Origin: JAAYAO01 sp051133435
GTDB taxonomy: Bacteria; Actinomycetota; Actinomycetes; Propionibacteriales; Propionibacteriaceae
Assembly: GCF_051133435.1 (NCBI RefSeq)
Contig: NZ_JBPGNY010000004.1
Span: 186,001-250,000, forward strand
Reading direction: 5' to 3'
DNA: 64,000 bases
Part shown: piece after piece, positions 57,966 through 64,000 of the stretch
Position numbering within the stretch: position 1 is the first letter of the stretch
Layout: each line of letters begins with the position of its first letter
The notes under the pieces: generated by a model
Told to the model about the DNA's origin: nothing
Database searches by the model: none
The model's input: only the letters and a program-made list of their open reading frames with translations
Made by a program: the position numbers and the translations under genes

Positions 57966-58222
57966 CGGGGCGGTAGTTCGTCGGGGTCGGCGTCCAGGAC
58001 GCTCTGCAGGACGTCCAGGGCGCGGGTGATTGCTTCGGGGTCACCGGATTCGGCAACGTGGGCCAGAGCCGCATCGATGGCCTCGTGGCCGGTCTGCGGA
58101 GGGCTGTCGGTGCCGGTGCCACCCTCGGTGACGTGCTCCTCGGTGACATGGCCCTCGGGTGCACGGTTCTCGGGAGCACGGTTCTCGGGAGCAGGGCTCT
58201 CGGGTACATGGCTCTCGGTCAT
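57962..58222 (-). CDS. Small acidic, partly disordered protein (86 aa)
   Basis: An 86-aa protein. Residues 1-40 are Pro/Glu-rich with short internal repeats (PENRAPENRAPEGHVTEEHV) and predicted disordered; residues 44-82 (HEAIDAALAHVAESGDPEAITRALDVLQSVLDAD) form a helical hairpin. It sits between HAD and tlyA with 4-nt overlaps both sides, the place where mycobacteria have Rv1693, so it is a real coupled gene. Function unknown; perhaps a small adaptor. Confidence 0.72.
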   Translation of the reverse strand: MTESHVPESPAPENRAPENRAPEGHVTEEHVTEGGTGTDSPPQTGHEAIDAALAHVAESGDPEAITRALDVLQSVLDADPDELPPR

Positions 58223-59202
58223 CGGTCTGCCCCCCAGCCGTTCCGGTCCACCGCGATCCCGGCATCGGCCGCGGCCCAGCAGGCGTTGGCTGCTGCCCAG
58301 GCCGCGTCGGCCGCCCGCGCCGGGGTGTCCTCGGGTCCGACGACGCGCAGCGTGCCCTCCAGCACCCGGGCCTCGGCGGCGCGGCAGCGGAATCCGCCCT
58401 CGATCGGTTCGGCGACCCGGGCCGGCTCGAACATCTCCGGCAGGTCGACCAGCAGCATCGTCGGCCGGGCTCCCGGGTGGGCGGCCAGCAGATCGCGCAC
58501 CCCGTGCGCCCCGGTGAGCACCATCGCCGAGGCCAGACCCACCGCGTGGGCGCCCTCGATATCGGTGTCCAGCCGATCGCCCACGAACAGGGCATTGCTC
58601 GCCCCCGTGCGGCGGACCGCCTCGTCGATCAGGGGTCGGTGGGGCTTACCGGCCACCAGGGGGTCGACATCGACCGCCGTGCGCACCGCGGCCACCGCGG
58701 CTCCGTTACCGGGCACGATGCCGCGCTCGGTGGGCCGGGTCGAGTCGGTATTGGTGGCCACCCACACCGCACCGTGCTGGATCGCCACGCAGGCCTCCTC
58801 CAGCAGGGGCCAATACAAGTTCGGGTGGTATCCCTGAATCACCGCGGCCGGCATCTCGGTCAGGTCGTGCACCGGTTCCAGGCCCACCAGGGCGACCTGC
58901 TCGGCCAGGGCCTCGGTGCCGATGATCAGCACCTTCGATCCGGCCGGAACCTGCTCGGCGAGCAGCCGGGCCCCGGCCTGGGAGGAAGTCACCACGTCGG
59001 TTTCGGTCGCCGCCACACCCAGGGCGGTGAGGTGTTCGGCCACCTCGCGCGGCGACCGGGCGGCGTTGTTGGTGACGAAGCCGATCGCGATCTTGCGATC
59101 CCGCAATCCCCGGACGCCCTCGGCGGCACCGGCTACCGGTTGGGGTCCCAGGTAGATGACACCGTCGAGATCGAACAGCACCGCGTCGAAGGCCTCGATC
59201 AT
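58219..59202 (-). CDS. HAD-superfamily subclass IIA phosphatase
   Basis: A 327-aa phosphatase of the NagD/PGP group. Motif I is LFDLDGVIYLG (D11, D13), motif II VTNNAARSP, motif III GKPHRPLIDEAV (Lys), motif IV VGDRLDTDIEGAHAVGLASAMVLTG. A C-terminal extension (about residues 245-327) is absent from E. coli NagD. The mycobacterial homologue at this place (Rv1692) acts on glycerol phosphate; the same activity here is inferred. Overlaps both neighbours by 4 nt. Confidence 0.88.
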   Translation of the reverse strand: MIEAFDAVLFDLDGVIYLGPQPVAGAAEGVRGLRDRKIAIGFVTNNAARSPREVAEHLTALGVAATETDVVTSSQAGARLLAEQVPAGSKVLIIGTEALAEQVALVGLEPVHDLTEMPAAVIQGYHPNLYWPLLEEACVAIQHGAVWVATNTDSTRPTERGIVPGNGAAVAAVRTAVDVDPLVAGKPHRPLIDEAVRRTGASNALFVGDRLDTDIEGAHAVGLASAMVLTGAHGVRDLLAAHPGARPTMLLVDLPEMFEPARVAEPIEGGFRCRAAEARVLEGTLRVVGPEDTPARAADAAWAAANACWAAADAGIAVDRNGWGADR

Positions 59203-61142
59203 GGCTGCTCCCCCGGGTCGTCCTCGGCCTCCTCGCCGTCGTGGCCCACGATGTCCTCGAACTCGTCACCCTCGTCCAACTGGTCACCGTCCTCCAACCG
59301 GGCAGCGTCGTCCAACTGCTCGGCATCGTCCAACTGCTCGGCGTCGTCGAAGTCCTCAGCGTCGTCGAAGTCCTCAGCGTCGTCGAACTCGACCAACAGT
59401 CCGTCCAGTTCGTCGCGACGGTCGGCGGCGTCGGTCTGATGCTCGGCGTCCCAATCGGCCGCCCGGTCGAACCAGGTGCGCGCCTGGGCCTCCCTACCGC
59501 GGCTCAACAAGGCTTCGGCGAAGGCATACGCCAATCGCGCCTGGGCCAGTGAGGACGCGCCGGGAATGCCGTTGCGCAGGGCATCGCGCAGTAGCCGGTG
59601 GGATTCCGGTACCTGCCCGAGATCCCCGCGGGCGCCGGCCTCGACCAGCAACAGTTCCACCCGGGTATCGCCCGGCAGTTCCAAGCCCCGAGCCTCGCGA
59701 ATCACGCTGAGAGCCTCCTGCGGCCGGCCCAGGGCACGTTCACAGTCGGCAATCACCGGTAGGTAGATCTGCTCGCCGGTCATCCGGCGCAGCGCCCGGT
59801 ATTCCTGCAGGGCGTGGGCGTATTCGCCGGCGGCATAGGCGGTTTCGGCCGAGGCCTCCCGCACCACCGGCAGCCGGGCGCCGCGTCGCCGGGCGGCCTC
59901 GGCGTGCCGGAAGGCCAGCTCCGGATCGATGTCGATCAGCTGGCCGGCAGCGACCAAATGGGCCCCCACGGTTTCGGCGGCCTCCGGCGACAACCCGCGC
60001 AGTTCCGCACGCACCGCACGCGGCAACAGTTTCGGATCGACCTCGGGTACCGCCGGCTCATCGGGGTGCCGTTCCAGTCCGGGCGGAATCTGCCGTTCCT
60101 CGTCGCGGCGATCATCCCGGCGGTCGAACCGACCGCCGCGGTCATCGCGTCGCTCGAACTTTCCGCCTCGGTCGTCCCGCCCCGGGTAACGGCCACCGCC
60201 ACGATTGTCCCGGCGGGCGCCCGGGCCACGGTCATCGAAGCCACGCTTCTCGAAACCACGGCTCTCGAAGCCACGGTCGCCCGGGCCACGTCGAACTCCG
60301 GGTCGGCCACGCTGAGGTCGACCACGCTCGGGACCACCCCGACGGGCGTCATCGCGACCACGCTCATCGGGACCACGCCCATCGCGACCAGCTCGCCCCG
60401 AATCGTCCCGACTCCACGGTCGACGGTCATCGCGGCTGTCCCGGTCGGAGAACCGGCGTGGGGCTCGGTCGTCGTAGCGACCGCGGCCACCCCGATCCTC
60501 GCGGCGACGATCGTCGCGCCACCGGTCATCCCGACCTCGATTGTCGCGGCCTCGCTCGTCGCGGCCTCGGTCGTCGCGACGCGGTCTGTCCGAACGCGAC
60601 CGATCCGAACCCCGCCCGGAGTTCCATCGTCCCTCGGATCCGCGTGCTCCGTCGCCCCGGGGACCACGACCGGCCGGCCGGTCACCACGCCCGCGGGGGT
60701 CTCGCCCATCGGAGCGCTCGGTTCTGTTCCACCGACCGCGGCGCTCTTCCTCACCGGCTCCGCCACGACCGCGGTCGAAGCCACGGTCGTCACGATCGCT
60801 GCGGTAACCCCGCGAGTCGTCGCGATCTCGCCGAGTACCTTCTCGGCGGTCACGGCCCGTTCCTCGCCCACTCTCGCGATTCCAACTGCTGGAGCCACGG
60901 CCGCCACGGGAGGAGTCGGCACCCGGTTCGGCGGTACGTCGTGACGGGGAACGTCCGGTCCAGCCGCGTCGGTCGGAGTCCCGACCCGATTCCCGTCGAC
61001 CCTCGTCCCGGGACGGTTCCCCGGACCGTTGCCATCTCGACCGAGGCGGCCCGCCACCGCGCCGGTTGTCGCGTGGGCCCCTACCGGGCCCGGGGCGCCG
61101 GCCGCGATCGCGTGGCGCCTGGTCATCGTGGGATTCGTTCAC
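59199..61142 (-). CDS. RG/RD-rich disordered protein with TPR-like domain and acidic tail
   Basis: A 647-aa protein in three parts. Residues 1 to about 351 are low complexity, dominated by Arg, Asp and Gly (DDRGRDERGRDNRGRDD; FESRGFEKRGFDDRG), like eukaryotic RGG regions that bind RNA and condense. Residues about 353-585 are alpha-helical with TPR-like pairs (AETAYAAGEYAHALQEYRAL, RLAYAFAEALLSRGREAQA). Residues 586-627 are seven acidic hexads (FDDAED type) and the end is Glu/Asp-rich. Mycobacterial homologues at this place (Rv1691) are much shorter. First gene of the HAD-tlyA-nadK-recN run; GTG start preceded by GGGGG. Function unknown. Confidence 0.8.
   Translation of the reverse strand: MNESHDDQAPRDRGRRPGPGRGPRDNRRGGGPPRSRWQRSGEPSRDEGRRESGRDSDRRGWTGRSPSRRTAEPGADSSRGGRGSSSWNRESGRGTGRDRREGTRRDRDDSRGYRSDRDDRGFDRGRGGAGEEERRGRWNRTERSDGRDPRGRGDRPAGRGPRGDGARGSEGRWNSGRGSDRSRSDRPRRDDRGRDERGRDNRGRDDRWRDDRRREDRGGRGRYDDRAPRRFSDRDSRDDRRPWSRDDSGRAGRDGRGPDERGRDDARRGGPERGRPQRGRPGVRRGPGDRGFESRGFEKRGFDDRGPGARRDNRGGGRYPGRDDRGGKFERRDDRGGRFDRRDDRRDEERQIPPGLERHPDEPAVPEVDPKLLPRAVRAELRGLSPEAAETVGAHLVAAGQLIDIDPELAFRHAEAARRRGARLPVVREASAETAYAAGEYAHALQEYRALRRMTGEQIYLPVIADCERALGRPQEALSVIREARGLELPGDTRVELLLVEAGARGDLGQVPESHRLLRDALRNGIPGASSLAQARLAYAFAEALLSRGREAQARTWFDRAADWDAEHQTDAADRRDELDGLLVEFDDAEDFDDAEDFDDAEQLDDAEQLDDAARLEDGDQLDEGDEFEDIVGHDGEEAEDDPGEQP
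59262..59387 (-). repeat. Seven 18-bp tandem repeats encoding acidic hexads
   Basis: Seven in-frame 18-bp units within the TPR-protein gene encode FDDAED, FDDAED, FDDAEQ, LDDAEQ, LDDAAR, LEDGDQ and LDEGDE. The first units are almost identical in DNA, pointing to recent slippage; copy number may vary between strains. Confidence 0.85.
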
Positions 61143-61199
61143 CCCCCGATTCTTCTAGGTCGGGCGACACAATGCCAATCGTCGGCAGGACTACGCGTC

Positions 61200-61244
61200 A
61201 TCGTGTGACATCTTGTGCACCCCTCGGGCACAAAGTCACACGAT
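61200..61244. other. Long hairpin between rRNA operon and TPR gene
   Basis: ATCGTGTGAC (61200-61209) pairs with GTCACACGAT (61235-61244), and TTGTGC (61213-61218) with GCACAA (61228-61233), giving a 16-bp interrupted stem with 9-nt loop. The TGTGAC/GTCACA halves also look like split CRP-type half sites. It may be a second rRNA terminator or a regulatory site of the TPR operon. Confidence 0.55.
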
Positions 61245-61308
61245 CCCGGTGCGCCCCGGAGAGCCAGGCGCGCCCGAACCCGGGCGTGCGAAAACAAAAG
61301 GGCACGCA

Positions 61309-61354
61309 AAAACACCTCAGCGGTGGTTCCGAAGAACCACCGCTGAGGTGTTTT
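61309..61354 (-). terminator. rRNA operon terminator
   Basis: A perfect 21-bp stem (61309-61329 with 61334-61354) closed by a TTCG tetraloop on the minus strand and flanked by A/T runs, so it could work in both directions. It begins 5 nt past the 5S gene. A further CGCCCG/CGGGCG hairpin (61271-61286) and GCGTGC/GCACGC hairpin (61284-61307) follow. Confidence 0.92.
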
Positions 61355-61359
61355 GTATG

Positions 61360-61477
61360 TCCGGCGACGGCCTAGTCTCCCACGCAGTCCCCCACGCAGT
61401 ACCATCGGCGCTGAGAGGCTTAACTTCCGGGTTCGGAATGGAGCCGGGTGTTTCCCTCTCGCCATGGTCACCGAAAC
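61360..61477 (-). rRNA. rrf: 5S ribosomal RNA
   Basis: About 118 nt on the minus strand with the 5S core GGCGAGAGGGAAACACCCGG, CCGAACCCGGAAGTTAAGC and GGGAGACTAGG. The 5' CGGTGAC and 3' GTCGCCG ends pair. Ends are approximate by a few bases. Lies between 23S and the operon terminator. Confidence 0.95.
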
Positions 61478-61569
61478 TCTATTGAGATATCGGACCTTCG
61501 AGTCACCTTGCGGTGACGAGGTTCCCGACCATATCTCGGGAACCACACAGTGGACGCGTAGCATCTTTG

Positions 61570-64000
<2,431 letters not shown>

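Noticed and set aside
59814..60944. Thr/Ala/Val-rich plus-strand frame opposite the RG/RD region
   Set aside because: It arises from the repeated Arg/Asp/Gly codons read backwards; no start signal and no known family. Not considered an antisense gene.
61200..61244. CRP/GlxR binding site
   Set aside because: TGTGAC and GTCACA halves are too far apart (about 25 nt) for a standard site; a hairpin explains the symmetry better.

Overview
The window is a chromosomal segment of a high-GC Actinomycetota bacterium. Four things show this. The 23S rRNA carries the roughly 100-nt helix-54 insertion typical of the phylum. A pupylation/WYL block (pafA, pafB, pafC) is present. GTG and TTG starts are common. 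Several gene strings match mycobacterial order: TPR protein, HAD, tlyA, nadK, recN, pyrG, Nudix, xerD, then parA, scpA, scpB, rluB; and pafA, FKBP, pafB, pafC, tatA, tatC, helY. A member of the Propionibacteriales is my guess from gene order, not a proven assignment. I see no insertion sequence, prophage, CRISPR array or plasmid gene, so this is core chromosome. Its interest lies in regulation, fusions and odd architectures.

Layout. 142-3833: an overlapping four-gene cassette (GT4 glycosyltransferase, methyltransferase, toroid protein, methyltransferase). 3848-7490: PHP phosphoesterase, DUF2505-like protein, AMIN-like lipoprotein, tRNA-Glu and tRNA-Gln, and a secreted lysozyme-like protein. 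7512-10935: an overlapping operon of FAH-family protein, gltX and a CPBP protease. 11125-13359: pdxS and deoA. 13379-16141: a gluconate regulon (GntR regulator, permease, kinase). 16148-20493: a primase-polymerase/DNA-ligase fusion, TRIC channel, pseudouridine synthase and trmL. 20514-32517: branched-chain amino acid synthesis (cimA, ilvE, leuB, ilvC, ilvN, ilvB, ilvD), with leader-peptide attenuators in front of cimA and ilvB, interrupted by four unrelated genes. 32498-35784: a GT87-like membrane protein, hisF and an MFS transporter. 35904-46569: helY, lipid kinase, tatC, tatA, a small membrane protein, pafC, pafB, gluQ, tRNA-Gly, a double-FKBP lipoprotein and pafA. 46569-49947: rluB, scpB, scpA, an RHH-like protein and a ParA ATPase. 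50051-61142: xerD, Nudix, pyrG, GT4, recN, nadK, tlyA, a small acidic protein, HAD phosphatase and a large disordered TPR protein. 61309-64000: the end of an rRNA operon (terminator, 5S, most of 23S), transcribed leftwards.

How the genes work together. CimA makes citramalate from pyruvate and acetyl-CoA, giving a threonine-independent route to 2-oxobutyrate. IlvBN, IlvC, IlvD and IlvE then make isoleucine and valine, and LeuB serves leucine (and may also serve the citramalate branch). The cimA leader peptide carries two adjacent isoleucine codons and the ilvB leader carries Val-Val-Val-Ile, so both transcription units look tuned by charged branched-chain tRNAs. The paf and tat genes, FKBP and helY form a protein quality control, export and RNA block. 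ScpAB and ParA serve chromosome organisation; XerD, RecN and the polymerase-ligase serve DNA maintenance.

Many first-in-operon genes have a -10 like TANNNT only 6-7 nt before the start codon and no ribosome binding site, pointing to leaderless mRNAs. The most unusual items are the cimA Ile-Ile attenuator, the RG/RD-rich disordered TPR protein with an acidic hexad tail, the polymerase-LigC-like ligase fusion lacking a phosphoesterase domain, three 31-bp tandem repeats before the MFS gene, and the joining of pafA to the scpAB operon.
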